From Schizophyllum amplum (Eukaryota > Basidiomycota > Agaricomycetes > Agaricales > Schizophyllaceae), in the NCBI GenBank assembly GCA_007026445.1, contig VDMD01000001.1:2170001-2234000 (forward strand): 64,000 bases of DNA, read 5' to 3'. The notes beneath the pieces are model-generated. The model worked only from the letters and a program-made list of their open reading frames with translations, ran no database searches and had not been told where the DNA came from. The position numbers and the translations under genes are program-made. Below, piece after piece: positions 38,361 through 50,745 of this stretch; positions within the stretch are counted from its first letter, which is position 1, and each line of letters starts with the position of its first letter.

Positions 38361-39356
38361 CTGATGCCGTAAAGCTTTTGCAAAAGTAGCTGGACTTTTC
38401 CGAGCACTGAATTGCAAAAGCTAGGGACCCCTACGGTAGCCCACACAGCCACAGACCCCTCCCGGGGCTTCCGGCCGGGGCCCTGGCTCACGGCGGGCTG
38501 CCGGGCCATCACCTCTAGGCAGCCCAAATAGGGCAGGGGCTCGCGGGTCGCCCGTCGCGCATGCCCGGCTCGTCCTTGCGCTTGCCTCGGGCCACGTGCA
38601 CTCCCCGTCGCCTTCCCGTTTGGGCGGCGCGGGTGATCGGCGCACTCGGGGGCGTCGTGTGCGCGCGCGCCGCCGCCGCTGGCGCTCTCCGTCACTCGAG
38701 GGCATAGTAAGAACACATATATTGGATAATAGCTACATATATATTCACTATGTATTGACAGAAGGGGGAAATACATGGAAAAAGCGCGAAAAGCGCTGCA
38801 AAAAATTTTCGCGGGCGCGTAGCGCGCTCGGCGGCTGGCTGTGGGCCAGGCGGGCGGGCGTACACACCCTTGTGAGAAGGATATGGGGAGGGGCGATGAT
38901 GGCAGCAGACGAGCCCTCAAGGAGCTCGTCATGCGAGGCGCGCGCGGGAGGGTGGCGTGGCGCGTTTGCGGGTGTGCGGCGATCGCAGGGGCGGCAGGTG
39001 GCGCGCGTGCAGGGCGTGGTCACATCAGGGTGTTGGGGAGGGGGGGGGGGAACGTCTCGGGTTGATATAGAAGCGGACGAGCCCAGTATAGGGCTCGCTG
39101 CGCGGGCTTGAGCAGTGGCACGGGAGGGGGGTGTAGCACATTTGCGAGCGCAGCGACGGCGGCGGGCGGCGGCGTGTAAGGCGGTGTGGGCCTTGAGGCG
39201 ACAGGGGAGGGGGAAGGGAACCTAGCAGATCGCACGGGCACCGTGGAATTGGGCGCGAGTTCCCGGTGCAAGGGGTACTCAAGCGCCCTCTTGCACGGCG
39301 CCCGGTCGCGCGCTGCTGGGTGCTGGGATGAAGGAGAAGGATGGGAGGGAGGGCAG
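38361..39356 (+). repeat. Long repeat R1, forward copy a
   Basis: Begins CTGATGCCGTAAAGCTTTTG..AGTAGCTGGACTTTTCCGAG and is followed at once by copy b with a period of 996 bp. Internal order: GC-rich arm, AT-rich block (38700-38765), AAAAAATTTTCGCGGG, GC-rich part. No gene seen. Confidence 0.85.
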
Positions 39357-40340
39357 CTGATGCCGTAAAGCTTTTGCAAAAGTAGCTGGACTTTTCCGAG
39401 CAACGAATTGCAAAAGCGCGGAACCCCTACCCTACACAGCCACCCACCCCTCCCGGGCCCTCCGGCAGGGGCCCTGGCTCACGGCGGGCTGCCGGGCCAT
39501 CACCCCCAGCCTACCCAATTAGGGTAGGGGCTCACGGGTCGCCCGCCGCGCACGCCCGGCTCGCCCTCGCGCTTGCCTCGCGCCACGTGCACTCTGCGTC
39601 GCCTTCCCGTTTGGGCGGCGCGGGCGATCGGCGCGCTCGGGGGCGTCGCGCGCGCGCGCCGCCGCCGCCGCCGGCGCTCCCCGGTCGCTCAAGGGTGTAT
39701 GAAGAACGCATATATTGAATAATAACTACATATATAATCACTACGTAGTGAGGGGACGGGGAAATACATGGAAAAGAGCGCGAAAAGCGCTGCGAAAAAT
39801 TTTCGCGGGCGCGTAGCACGCTCAGCGGCTGGCTGTGGGCCAGGCAAGCGGGCGTATGCACCCTTGTGAAAAGGGTATAGGGAGGGGCAATAAGGGCAGC
39901 AGACGAGCTCTCAAGGAGCTCGTCATGCGAGGCGCTCGCGGGAGGGCGGCGTGGTGTGTTTGCAGGTGTGCGGCGATCGCGGGGGCGGCAGGTGGCGCGC
40001 GTGCAAGGCGCAGTTATGTGGGGGGTGCTGGGGGGGAGCGTCTTGGGTCGACATAGAAGCGGACGAGCCCAGTATAGGGCCCGTCGCACGGGCTTGGGAG
40101 TGGCGCGGGACGGGGTGTAGCACAATCGAAAGCACAGCGACGACGGCGGCTGGCGGCATGTAAAGCGGGGTGGGCTTTAAGGCGATAAGGGAGGAGGAAG
40201 GGGACCCAGCGAAGCGCACGGGAACCGCGAAAGAGGGCGCGAGTTCCCGGTGCAAGGGGTACTCGAGCGCCCTCCTGCACGACGCCTTGCGCGCTGCTGG
40301 GTGCCGGGATAGAGGGTGAGGAGAGGGGGGATGGCGAGAG
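39357..40340 (+). repeat. Long repeat R1, forward copy b
   Basis: Tandem neighbour of copy a with the same order of blocks (AT block 39700-39755, AAAAATTTTCGCGGG at about 39796). Inverted relatives end at 43795 and 49180. Confidence 0.85.
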
Positions 40341-41317
40341 ATAGGGCCTCTTGCGGACGCGTCTGACGTGTACGGCCCCCTGCGGTTTGCATGCGCACAT
40401 GCGGGCGTTGTCGAGGGGGAGGGGGACAGGCAATAGGTGTCCACCACGTTCGAAACGCGGTGTCGCCTCCAGACCCGCCCCCTATGTACGTTACGTGGCC
40501 TTGGACTGTATCAGTAAGTGACGACGTGCAGGGCGCCAGTACGCACCTCCTGCGCGGGATCGCACACGCAACGCGCATCCCGCGCTCCGACTTCTTTCCC
40601 GTGCGCGAGAGCGCATATTTGTTGTTGGCATTCACCTAGCGGCGTCTTTGAGGCTGGCGGGTCGGTTTGCGGTTCGGTGAGAGCGGGCGGGGGCGACGGG
40701 AGGGCGTCATGGTCATGGGGAAGGGCGCGAGGGGGCTGATCGTTGTTGCTCGGCATCTCGGGCCGATATCCGAGGCTCGCCGGCGACACGCTCAACGTCG
40801 CCGGCAGGTTTTCGGAGGCGTTCTGGCGCAATTCTAGAAGCGGGCGCATATACAGCTCATCTTGAAGTTCTGTATTCCAGAAAACACGATGAAATTTCGT
40901 AAAGAAACGAAGCCAAAAGTGCTGCTCTTATCCAGCCAGGTATGTACCAGTTTGCACTTGTTCATACAGCCTCCCCCGCCCAATTCAGGCCTTATATACC
41001 ATGCCTGAATTTCAGTCAAAGTTGGGATGGATTAATACAGTGTAAGTAGGCTATATACAACTATATTTGAGCATTGGGCCTCTGTAGATGAATCAGATTG
41101 AAGGATAGATTCAGTGTGAAGGTAGACATAGTTGAATTTGTACAATTTTCAGGCTACTTCATAGCTACATCAGTGCAGTAACAACATAAATAGAGAGTGG
41201 ATAGCATGTACAGGATACCCACAAACATTTGAAGCGATCACATCTCCCGATGTGCTGCTATTGTGTTATGTCGCGCCCCGAACGCGCTCGAAATGAGCGC
41301 GTTCGTGACGTGACATA

Positions 41318-42413
41318 CAGACGTTTCGGAAATGCTTGCTTTGATCGCATTGTTGCTCAATTCGGCCGTGAGAAAAATCGTGTAAATCAGAAAAATCAGG
41401 TAAATCAGAAAACGTCCTGCAGCAAAGTCGGCTGCGTCGTGGTGTACAGGATAGACTCAGTTGAGTTCAGCAAGACCATACCATGTCCTGAGAGAAAGAA
41501 CGGAGCGAAAGACTGCTCCCTACGTCGAGCAACGCGAGGTGCCGCTTGGACACGTCATCCGGAGCGCGCCTCGACGCGGTCGGCCTGAAGCGCGGCCACA
41601 GCGCCGTGCTAGGTCAGGTATACCCCTTGTAGACTGTATGTAGCCAGGATATACATACGCTGAGCATGCAGACAGTACAAAGCCATTCATGCACTGTAAG
41701 TAAACAGGAGCACTGACTTAGGTGCAACGCCACTGCGCCGCTGCGGGCGCGCTTGCACCTAGTTTCTCTCCCTCCGGCGGTCCAGCAGCGATCTAGGAGC
41801 CTTTTTGGCATGCACAGAATGCTATAAAGGTGCAGGAAGACTTCTCTTCGAAGGGAAGAGGCTGAGTGCATCATTTCGCCAGAGAGTCAAACCAAAGGTC
41901 AGGCAGAGGGCCGCGCTACCAGGCCATCATGTTGAGTATGAGGCCTTGCGGCCTCAGCAGCTTCTGCTGCTTTCTCTGTGCAGGCAGATCTCACAGCGTG
42001 CGGACGGCGTGCTCCGCCATCGTCCTCGGTGAGCATCACTGAGCCATCGATGTCTTCTAGCACGCTCAACTCGAGCATACGTAGTACTTTGTTCCACATT
42101 CATATGTCCTACTCAAATCGATACGAGTCGCTGGAGGCAGTGGGATGCCGCCCGCGTCGAGGCGCGCTCCGGATGACGTGTCCGAGCGGCACCTCGCGTT
42201 GCTCGACGTAGGGAGCAGTCTTTCGCTCCGTTCTTTCTCTCAGGACATGGTATGGTCTTGCTGAACTCAACTGAGTCTATCCTGTACACCACGACGCAGC
42301 CGACTTTGCTGCAGGACGTTTTCTGATTTACCTGATTTTTCTGATTTACACGATTTTTCTCACGGCCGAATTGAGCAACAATGCGATCAAAGCAAGCATT
42401 TCCGAAACGTCTG
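41318..42413. mobile_element. 1.1-kb TA-flanked element with long inverted repeats
   Basis: Starts CAGACGTTTCGGAAATGC, and its inverted arms are about 270 bp (41318-41588, 42145-42413). TA flanks both ends (41316-41317, 42414-42415). The empty site is present in unit 2 at about 44796-44803 (GACATAACGCG). No transposase frame in the 550-bp centre. A Tc1/mariner-type non-autonomous element is the best fit. Confidence 0.92.
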
Positions 42414-43079
42414 TAACGCGTCGGACCCTCCTCTCCCCGCCATCGTCGACGCGCCGCGCGCTCAATAGCGCGTCAATCGACACTGTTTTCTCAACAGTGG
42501 GGTGCGGGGGACTCTGGGGAGTCTCCCCAAGGTGCGTTTGCCTTCATAGCATCAAGAATTAACTAACTACAGTGTAGATACAGTAGCTGCAGAGAGCTGA
42601 ACGTGCTCTGCAGCTACTCCCGCGCGTCCGCGTCGCCTCCGGGCCCTTGTACCACACCCCCCATATCCCCCCAGCGTGCCCGCCGTGTGCGTTAGGCGCT
42701 GCGCGCTCTCAGCCGCCCGCCGTCACCCACACCATGGTCGTCATGTCGGCGGGCTAGTGCCCGCCGTTTGACGGCTCCCCCTACCCCCGCCTCGCTTACG
42801 CAGGACTAAAGCGCGTAGGGGATGGTGAAGCGCTGACGCGCTGGGCCGGCAACGCGCTCTACGAGCGATCGCGATTGACGCGCGTAGGCACGGCAGTAGC
42901 CGCGCTGCCCGCTGCGTCACCCTCCCCTACGCTCCTGGGTACCAAAGTGCCCTGCGCAGGATGGAACAGCATCGCGAGAAACGTGGGCCGCGTTTCCGCT
43001 GCCCACTGCAGCCCTCGCCACCGTCGCACCCGCACCCGCGCCACACACCCACCCATGACCCACGCCAGCCCCCAATTCC

Positions 43080-43795
43080 GCGCGACGAGCCTGCCCCGGC
43101 TCGTCCTCTTTTATCTCGATCCCAGCCCCCCCTAGCATGCACCCGCGCGCTGCCACAGCGGCATCCGCCGCCGCCGCCGCCGCAATCGTCGCGCATGCGT
43201 GACCGCGCCCCGCCGCGCCCCGCCCACACCCCCGCACCCTGCTCACAGACGAGCTCCTCGCGAGCTCGTTTTCTGGGTAGAGCGCTCCGTTCCCCCTCCC
43301 CCTTTACTATGACGCACGCGCGCTCGCCCAGCCCAGCAAGCGAGCGCGCTACGCGCCAGCGAAATTTTTTCGCTGCGCTTTTCACGCCCTTTTCGTGTAT
43401 TTACACCTCCCCTCCCACTATGGCATCATTATATATGTATATACTGCTCTAATATACGCGTTTTACCAACCCCTGAGCAACCGGGAGCGCTAGCGACGGC
43501 AGCGGCGCGCGACGCCCCCGAGCGCGCCGATCACCCGCGCCGCCCAAACGGGAAGGCAACGGGGAGTGCACGTGGCGCGAGGCAAGCGTGAGGGCGAGCC
43601 GGGCGTGCGCGGCAGGCGACCCGCGAGCCCCTGCCCTATTTGGGCTGCCTAGGGGAGATGGCCCGGTAGCCCGCCGTGAGCCAGGGCCCCTGCCGGAAGG
43701 CCCGGGAGGGGGCTGTGGCTGTGTGGGTTAGCACTCCCTAGCTTTTGCAATTCAATGCTCGGAAAAGTCCAGCTACTTTTGCGAAAGGGCTACGG
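43080..43795 (-). repeat. Long repeat R1, inverted copy c
   Basis: Reverse complement of the R1 arm: AAATTTTTTCGCTGCGC block at about 43363, AT block at about 43420-43460, then CTCGGAAAAGTCCAGCTAC at about 43759. Ends near GGGCTACGGCTACAGG. Confidence 0.82.
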
Positions 43796-45136
43796 CTACA
43801 GGTGGGGAGGGAGGGTGGTTGTAGGACCTCTTGAGTACGCGCCTAAGGCGTACAGCCCCTCGCGGTTTGCGCGTGCACACGGGTGTCGTTGAGGGGGAGG
43901 TGTGACAGGCGGCTGGTGCCCACCGCGTTTGAAACGCGGTGTCGCCCCCACACTCACCCCCTATGTACATTACATGATTTATTAAATTATATCAGTAAGT
44001 AACGATGTGCAGGGGTTTGGTACACACCTCGCGCCCGGGATCGCGCACGCAGCACACATCCCGCACTTCGACATCTTGTCCGGGCGCGAGAGCGCATATT
44101 TGCCGATGAAATTTGCCTCGACGTGCTTGCAGGCATCGCGGGTGAGTCTGCTGAAGGACGGAGGCAGGCAGGGGTGATGAGAAGGTCGTCGTGGCCATGG
44201 GGGAAGGCGCGAGGGCGCTGATCGCTGTCGCTCAGCATCCCGGGCCGATCTCCGAGGCGCGCCGGCAATACACTTCACGTCGCCGATGTGTTTTCAGAGA
44301 GGCTCTGGCGCGCATTTGGCTAGCGGAGCGTCTAAAGTAGTCCTAAAAGACTTGATTACAAGAAAACACGACAAGATTCCATTCAAAACTGAGTTCATGA
44401 AGGCTGTTTTTTGCCAGTCAGGTAGGTGCTAGATTCCACTCGTTCTTAAGCGAAGCACTGCCAAGTTCAGGCCTTATACATCTTCCAGGAGATACAGTCA
44501 AAGTAGGGATGGATCTTTAGAGTATAATGAGACTTATTACAGCTGTTAATTGACCTTTGTATGCTCTAGATGAGTGGGATTCAATGATAGATGAGCTGTA
44601 GAGCTCACTACTCTTGTAGCTCTTGACTTTACCAGCTTCTGTGAGGTTAAGGCTGCCCATCTTAGGCTCTCTGACTTGGCATACAGTCATATAAGACAGT
44701 ATCAGCAGGTTTTAGGGCGATCGAAGTCCCCGATGTGTGAGCATCGCATTATGTCGCACCCCGAACGCGCTCGAAATGAGCGCGTTCGTGACGTGACATA
44801 ACGCGTCGCACCCTCCTCTCTCCACCATCCTCGCCACGCCGCACACTCAAAAGCGCGTCGATCGACACCGGTTTTTCGATAACGGGGTGCGGGGGACTCT
44901 GGGGAGTCCACCTCAGGTGCGTCCACTTTCCAAACGTTAGAATTTAGCTAAATACAGTGTAGATATGGTAGCTGCAGACCGCATTCGGCGCTCTGCAGCT
45001 ATTAACGCGCATCCGCGTCGCATCCAGGCATTGGAAACCCACCCCCAACATCCCCCCAGCACGTCCGCTGCGTGCGCCAGCCACCGCGCGCTCCCAGTCG
45101 CCCGCTGTCACCCACACCGTAGCCGTCATGTCGGCG

Positions 45137-48117
45137 TAAGGCTCCAACCATATAGATTACGTATACACCTTGAGCCCTATATAGATGGTATATAGTAAAA
45201 GTTAGTAGTTAGTTAGTAACATCAGGAAAAAGACGCATTGTTATAGAACCCGAGCTGACCACAGGACACCAGAACTAACCAAGTATAACCAGCCGATGGT
45301 GTTGTGGGTAATAGGACACATCGCCTCCTAGAGCGAACCCCGACTAACCTGATTAACCAGGAATTACAAGTATTTGACCAGAAAGAACACGGTTATAACC
45401 ACGGCTTAGCAAGCCATTTCATCATCTAACTGTTATTCTCAGTCTGGTAGAGGGAATATGAGAAGACTATATTGGAACCTAAATACTACAGGCTTGTATA
45501 TAACATTGACTACGACTACATAGACGGTCTACAGAGTCCAGAGTGCAGTCGGGGCCGACCACCCTGTCCAGCGCCGCTCGGTCACGCACTTGCACCTCTG
45601 GATAGTCGATGATGCCGCAAACGAAGACGGTAAGGGCATCAAAATCTGGCACCTCCATGTCAGCCATCGCCGCAAACACATGAACAGGAGACACACTATT
45701 AGTAGTCTATACCTTTGGAAATCAACGACAGTGACAGACAGGGAAGTGGTGCTCTCACCTGCATCGGGCACAACAAGTAGAACTCAAAGGCTGCATGAGA
45801 TATGTGAGGAAGCTGAACGTAACATGTTGCGAGTAGGTACGTGCTTACGATCAGGAACGGCAAAGCAAAGGGCTCATAAGGAACTGGTGTTTGCAAGAAG
45901 TGGTCTGATGGGGCGAAGGCTGGCGAAAAGCAACGCAGAGCAGCTGCGACTGATAGTGCAGTCAGTACCATGGCAGTTCGAGATGCGCGCCGACGCACCT
46001 GTTCCCAACGCACGCGTGTCGCCCCCCCAGAATGGGTGGAGGTAGTCACCGGAGGTCAGCGGGCGCAACACGAGACACACGCCAGCGAACGACACCAGGC
46101 GCCTTGAGCTACGACAGAGTAGAGATCATTCACTCCATATGATCGGGGCGGGCACAGGCAAACGGCGGCGGCAACGGACACGTCGACCGCAGTGCCTGCT
46201 CACATGACGTTACCAAGAACGGCAGCGAACCCCGCCCCGATGTTGACTGAAGCAGACAAGATGCCCGGTGATGGCAAGGGCGGTGACAACGGCGAGGGCG
46301 GCGAGGACAGCAAGGGCGGTAACGATGGCGAGGGCGGTGACGACGGAGGAGGATTGGGCAGAGCGACGGCGGCAGTGGTGGTGGTTGGGAGGAAGCGCGA
46401 TTTGGTCGTAAGCAGTGATGTCATTAAAAAATGCACGTGATGCCCCTATCCGGACTTGATGCCCGCGTCGCCGACGTCTTCTTCCTCTGCACTGTCATGC
46501 ATCATGGTCGCCTACTGCAGCGAGCTGCGACACGCTCTCACCACCCGACGCCCTGCTGCCTTCGTCCTTCATCAATTTTCTTTCCATTATAGGTCTGCGG
46601 ACTTTCTTACCCTCTGCCCGGTGCTTGTTGCGCGGCGCCGCCGGCGCGCGCCGTTTCTGTTTCGACACACGCTTGGTGCGCACATGCATATACCCTCGTA
46701 CATCACGGTGTCCTTACTGTGCTCAAACATCTAGAATAAATGCATTGTTGGGATCGCAGGATGAGAAGGTATAGTAATTGAATCTGTTCCTTTATCGAGT
46801 CCTGCTTTGCTGGAGTCACCCGCCCGCCGAAAATCACACTGATCTTGTTCATCACCCTCTTCCTCGCCATCGCCTTCCTCTCTTCCTCGTCACTTGCCGC
46901 CGCTGCCTCTTCCTCGCCATTGGCTTCTTCCTCGCCATCACCTCTCGCCGCCCTCTCCCTTGCCGCCGTCTCGGTCCCAACCGTTGCATCCCCCTTGTCC
47001 TCGCCTTCCTCACCACATCGCTTCACACCGTCCGCTTTGCCTCTCGCCGTCACCCTCACCTTCCCTTCCTCCTTGCATTACCCCAGCATTACCCTCCTTC
47101 TCGCCGTTGCCTCTTCTTCGCCTCAAGCCCTCCCAGCCGTCGCGGGCCTCACCCCTCGCCTCACCCCCTCTCGCCATCATCCTTGATTATCACCTTGCGT
47201 TCCCTTCATGTACCCAGAAGATTCCATCCCTTCTCACGTTGCACCGCTGCTTGGTCACGCTCGTGGTGCAACGAGCTATTGCGTGCGCATCAATGTGGCC
47301 ATCATGTTACTATAACCCTAAATATCTTATTTATGTAACATGTATACTCGTCCAATACACATTGGATTCCTGGAAGCAACAAGTCAGAACAACAATGCGG
47401 GGCCAAGGCCACAGGGACGAGTGGCATGCCGGTAGCGCAGCAGGCAGCACGAAAACCTCTGCCCCCTTTGACCTCAGCCTGTGTAAGTTGTGGTTGCCAA
47501 AGGGTTCGTTGACCATCCCAGATGATTTATTTTGGTTTATGCTGATTGTGAGTGCAGGCAGAACCAAACTTAGCCTCTCAGAACCATATTTGACCACGAT
47601 TAACCAGAAGATGGTTCTGTGCTAGTTATATGGGGTTTAATGACAATGTGTGTTTTTCCTGATGAATTAGTAGGCTTATACAGTATACTACATAGGTCAC
47701 TGTTGATCACTGGAGGGTATGTAATGGTGCTCCTATATCTAAGTCATGATGCTTGTCTAGAGTACTACCATCTTCAGAAGGCTCATACTGCTCTCCAGCA
47801 GTGAGCCAGCATAGAGCCGCCGCCACCGTACGATTCCTGATAACCTGCCAAATCCGGAGATAACATGTTTTTTTTTGTAAATTACACTACATATTTATCT
47901 AACATAAGCTTTGTCAAGATGGCCAGGCAAACCAGTCAAGAGACATCTACAGCGCTGACATCTGTTTGGGGTGCTCAGAGTGCCAGCTATGAGATACCAT
48001 ATACTAGACAGTATACCATCTGATTACAGTCTATGGGCCGGGGGCCTATATAGAGGGTATAAATAATTAGTTTAAACAGTATAAAAACAGTATGTAGATA
48101 ATATGGTTGGAGCCTTA
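45137..48117. mobile_element. 2.98-kb element with 8-bp target duplication, no transposase seen
   Basis: Perfect 17-bp inverted ends TAAGGCTCCAACCATAT and an 8-bp duplication TGTCGGCG (45129-45136, 48118-48125). The empty site is in unit 1 (about 42752, GTCATGTCGGCGGGCTAG). The interior holds a possible gene fragment (45479-46049), a GGCGGTGACGACGG-type low-complexity stretch (46260-46350) and a C/T-rich stretch (46840-47180). I see no transposase, so it is probably mobilised in trans. The 8-bp duplication and TARNG-like tip favour hAT; KDZ-type elements also make 8-bp duplications. Confidence 0.9.
45479..46049 (-). CDS. Possible small spliced gene or captured fragment inside the 2.98-kb element
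   Basis: First exon from 46049 (MTTSTHSGGATRVRWEQVRR) with a hydrophobic stretch (AMVLTALSVAAALRC) and PYEPFALPFLI. Then come a GTAAGC donor, a possible CAG acceptor near 45793, a branch-like CTACTAAT near 45700 and a frame VPDFDALTVFVCGIIDYPEV ending at 45479. No family recognised. It could be a host gene piece carried by the element. Confidence 0.3.
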
Positions 48118-48462
48118 TGTCGGCGGGCTAGCGCCCGCTGTATGACGGCTCATCCCTACCCCCCCTTCGTCCTGCTTGGACGAAGCGGGTAGGAGGAGGT
48201 GAGCGTGGACGCGCTGCGCTTGCGACGCGCTCCGCAAGCGACAGCGGGCGGCACGCGTACATACCCACCAAGACCCGCGAGCCCGCTGCACCACCCTCCT
48301 GGGCGCGACGACGCGCCCTCCACTGGGTGAAGAAGCATCACAAGGAGCGTGAGCTGCGTTCGCGCTGCCCCTCGCTGCCCCCACCACCGTCGCTCCCACG
48401 TCCGCGCCCGCGCCCGCGCCACGCGCCCACCCGCCACCTGACGCGCCACTCCCCGATTCCGC

Positions 48463-49180
48463 GCGACGAGCCCGCCCCCGGGCTCGCTCGCTTCTACCTC
48501 TATCTTAGCCCCCCCCCTCCCTCCCTCTCACAGCGAACCGCACGCCGCCACTGCGCCACCCGCAGCCGCGATCGTCGCGCACGCGCAGCCGCGGCGCGGC
48601 GCGGCGCCCCGGCGTCCTGCTCACGGACGAGCTCCTTGAGAGCTAGTTTTCCGGGTAGAGCGCTCCCCTCCCCCTCCCCCCCTCAATACGCCGCACGTGC
48701 GCTCGTCCAATCCAGCGAGCGAGCGCGCTACGCGCCTGCGAAATTTTTTTGCAGCGCTTTTTACGCGTTTTTTGTTGTATTTCCCCCCCCTCCATATAGA
48801 TAGTCATCATATATATGTAGATACTATGCTAATACACGTTTTTTATCAACTCGCGAGCGACCGGGAGCGCGAGCGGCGGCGGCGCGGGCGCGCGCGACGC
48901 CCCCGAGTGTGCCGATCGCCCGCGCCGCCCAAACGGGAAGGCGACGCGGAGTGCACGTGGTGCGAGGCAAGCGCGGGGGCGAGCCGGGCGTGTGCGGCGG
49001 GCGACCCGTGAGCCCCTGCCCTATTTGGGCTGCCTAGGGGTGATGGCCCGGCAGCCCACCGTGAGCCAGGGCCCCAGCCGGAAGCCCCGGGAGGGGGATG
49101 TGGCTGTGTGGGGTAGGGGTCCCTAGCTTTTGCAATAGGCTGCTCGGAAAAGTCCAGGTACTTTTGCAAAAAACCTACGT
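48463..49180 (-). repeat. Long repeat R1, inverted copy d
   Basis: Same block order as copy c: AAATTTTTTTGCAGCGC at about 48741, AT block 48790-48840, GCTCGGAAAAGTCCAGGTAC at about 49142. It closes the array. Confidence 0.82.
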
Positions 49181-49615
49181 CTACAGGTGTTCCTTTCGCA
49201 GTCCCCTGGTCCTATCCACGAGTACATATATAATTTTGAGTAGTTTAGCATCTGCAATACAATTGCTGCCCTCACGATGCTCTGCGAGAACTCAACGTGA
49301 GCATAGAGCTCGCTGTGCCGCGCCGTGCGTGGCCTGCCGCGACCAGCGCGCGCGCGATGACGCGCTGGTCTAGATGCTCAGCCAAGGCACGGCCCACATT
49401 CCCTGCCTTTGAAATTCGTTTCCGTAGCAGCTGTAGTAGCTATAGAAGAACTACAGCGCACTACAGTAGAAGGGCCCTGGGGCCTGGTATGTAGCTGTAC
49501 ATAGCGAGGGGCACGCTATCGAGCTAGCACGACTATACTGCCTATGTAGTACTACGTAGTATGATGGCATTTTCCAGATGGAGGCGGGATAAGTGCGAAC
49601 GAGGGGAGGGGTGGA
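49181..49615. other. Spacer, no gene seen
   Basis: AT-richer sequence with several CTACAGY and ATGTAGC blocks. No supported gene. Confidence 0.4.
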
Positions 49616-50140
49616 CAAGGGGGGTGCGGAATTTTATTAATTTACCGGGGGTCTACTTCTGTACTAAGCCCTTCTGGGCCCCTACCTACCTATACACGTC
49701 ATCAGGCACAAGTCACGTGATAGGTCCCGTGTGGCCTGCTGGTGGCCATATATGCATTTTTGGGTGAATATCTGGCTATCCCATGAGCAGAAAGTGATGC
49801 TCTAAGTCTATATATTGCTTCAGACTCAAGCAGTCAGCAATATATCAACAAAATGAATAATTCAGGGCCAGGCAAAAGTCATGTGATTTCTGGCAAAATG
49901 TATGACATCTTCACAACATGGGTTATAATGAGCTATTTAGGGGACATTTTACCCACAAATAGCTGGAAACAGCTGGATATAATAAGTCATACCCCTACTA
50001 CAGTAGTTTGAAGTATATTTATACCAGTAATGACAGTAAATTGAATATTTTAAGTAGGGGTCACTTTCGGCTTAAGGGCTGGAGGGGGACCCCTACCTAC
50101 CATACCCCCGGTGCCGGATTCAAATTCCGCACCCCCCTTG
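49616..50140. mobile_element. 525-bp hAT-like MITE, copy 2
   Basis: Appears identical to 28618-29142 over 525 bp, same orientation, with its own 8-bp duplication GGGGTGGA (49608-49615, 50141-50148). Confidence 0.93.
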
Positions 50141-50404
50141 GGGGTGGATGCGGCGGGGGACGGCGGGCGGTGGGCTGCTCTTCAGGACCTCGACATATCC
50201 CCAACGCCAGGGCTCAACCTCACATGTTGCGTCCGAAGCAGCCCCCTCCCTTCCCTTCACCCTGCACCTCCACTCGTCTCTGGAGACATACCTACCCATA
50301 TCCCCCATTCACGACAACCGTCCACGCCCGGCGGACGCCCGGCGTGACCCCTTCTCCCGATCATCATTCATTTGCATCCCCTTCTTGTCTCTACCCGTCT
50401 AGTA

Positions 50405-50745
50405 CTGTACTGTTTCGACCGGGTGTTCGCGTCATGCGTCACAGAGGCCTATGAACTGAACTTATCCGGGAACCGTCACACATCACAGCCAGTCGTGAAC
50501 GTCAAGAAATATTCGAATTAACGTCCTATTTTCTCCAATATTTTTGTTGACCCTCTAAATGTGCCATGCATATCACCTTTTTGCATTGGTTATACCACTT
50601 AAAATTGCTGTAACAACCATTTTAAGTGCCTAAAAACACCATTTATTACGTTCGTCACACCCGGCCCGGAGCCGCGAACTGGAAGATGGGGAAGTTCAGA
50701 CCGTCATGCGTCACACCCAGCGAACACCCGGTCGAAACAGTACAG
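50405..50745. mobile_element. 341-bp TA-flanked MITE (CTGTAC ends), copy 2
   Basis: Inverted ends CTGTACTGTTTCGACCGGGT with TA on both sides (50403-50404, 50746-50747). The ends are related to 36290-36680. The interior is AT-rich and non-coding. Confidence 0.8.

Larger units (their letters stand above)
40341..43795. repeat. Tandem unit 1 (internal region plus inverted R1)
   Basis: From GGGCCTCTTGCGGACGCG.. to the inverted R1 copy c (about 43080-43795). It is homologous in order to unit 2. Landmarks: CGAACGCGCTCGAAATGAGC hairpin at about 41279 followed by GTTCGTGACGTGAC, GCGGGGGACTCTGGGGAGTC at about 42505. About 2.36 kb after removing the 1096-bp inserted element. No gene seen. Confidence 0.8.
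43796..49180. repeat. Tandem unit 2 (internal region plus inverted R1)
   Basis: Second copy of the unit 1 arrangement, about 2.4 kb after removing the 2981-bp inserted element. It repeats the AACGCGCTCGAAATGAGC hairpin at about 44763, GCGGGGGACTCTGGGGAGTC at about 44889 and the CACCCACACCRTRGYCGTC stretch at about 45109. No gene seen outside the inserted element. Confidence 0.8.
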
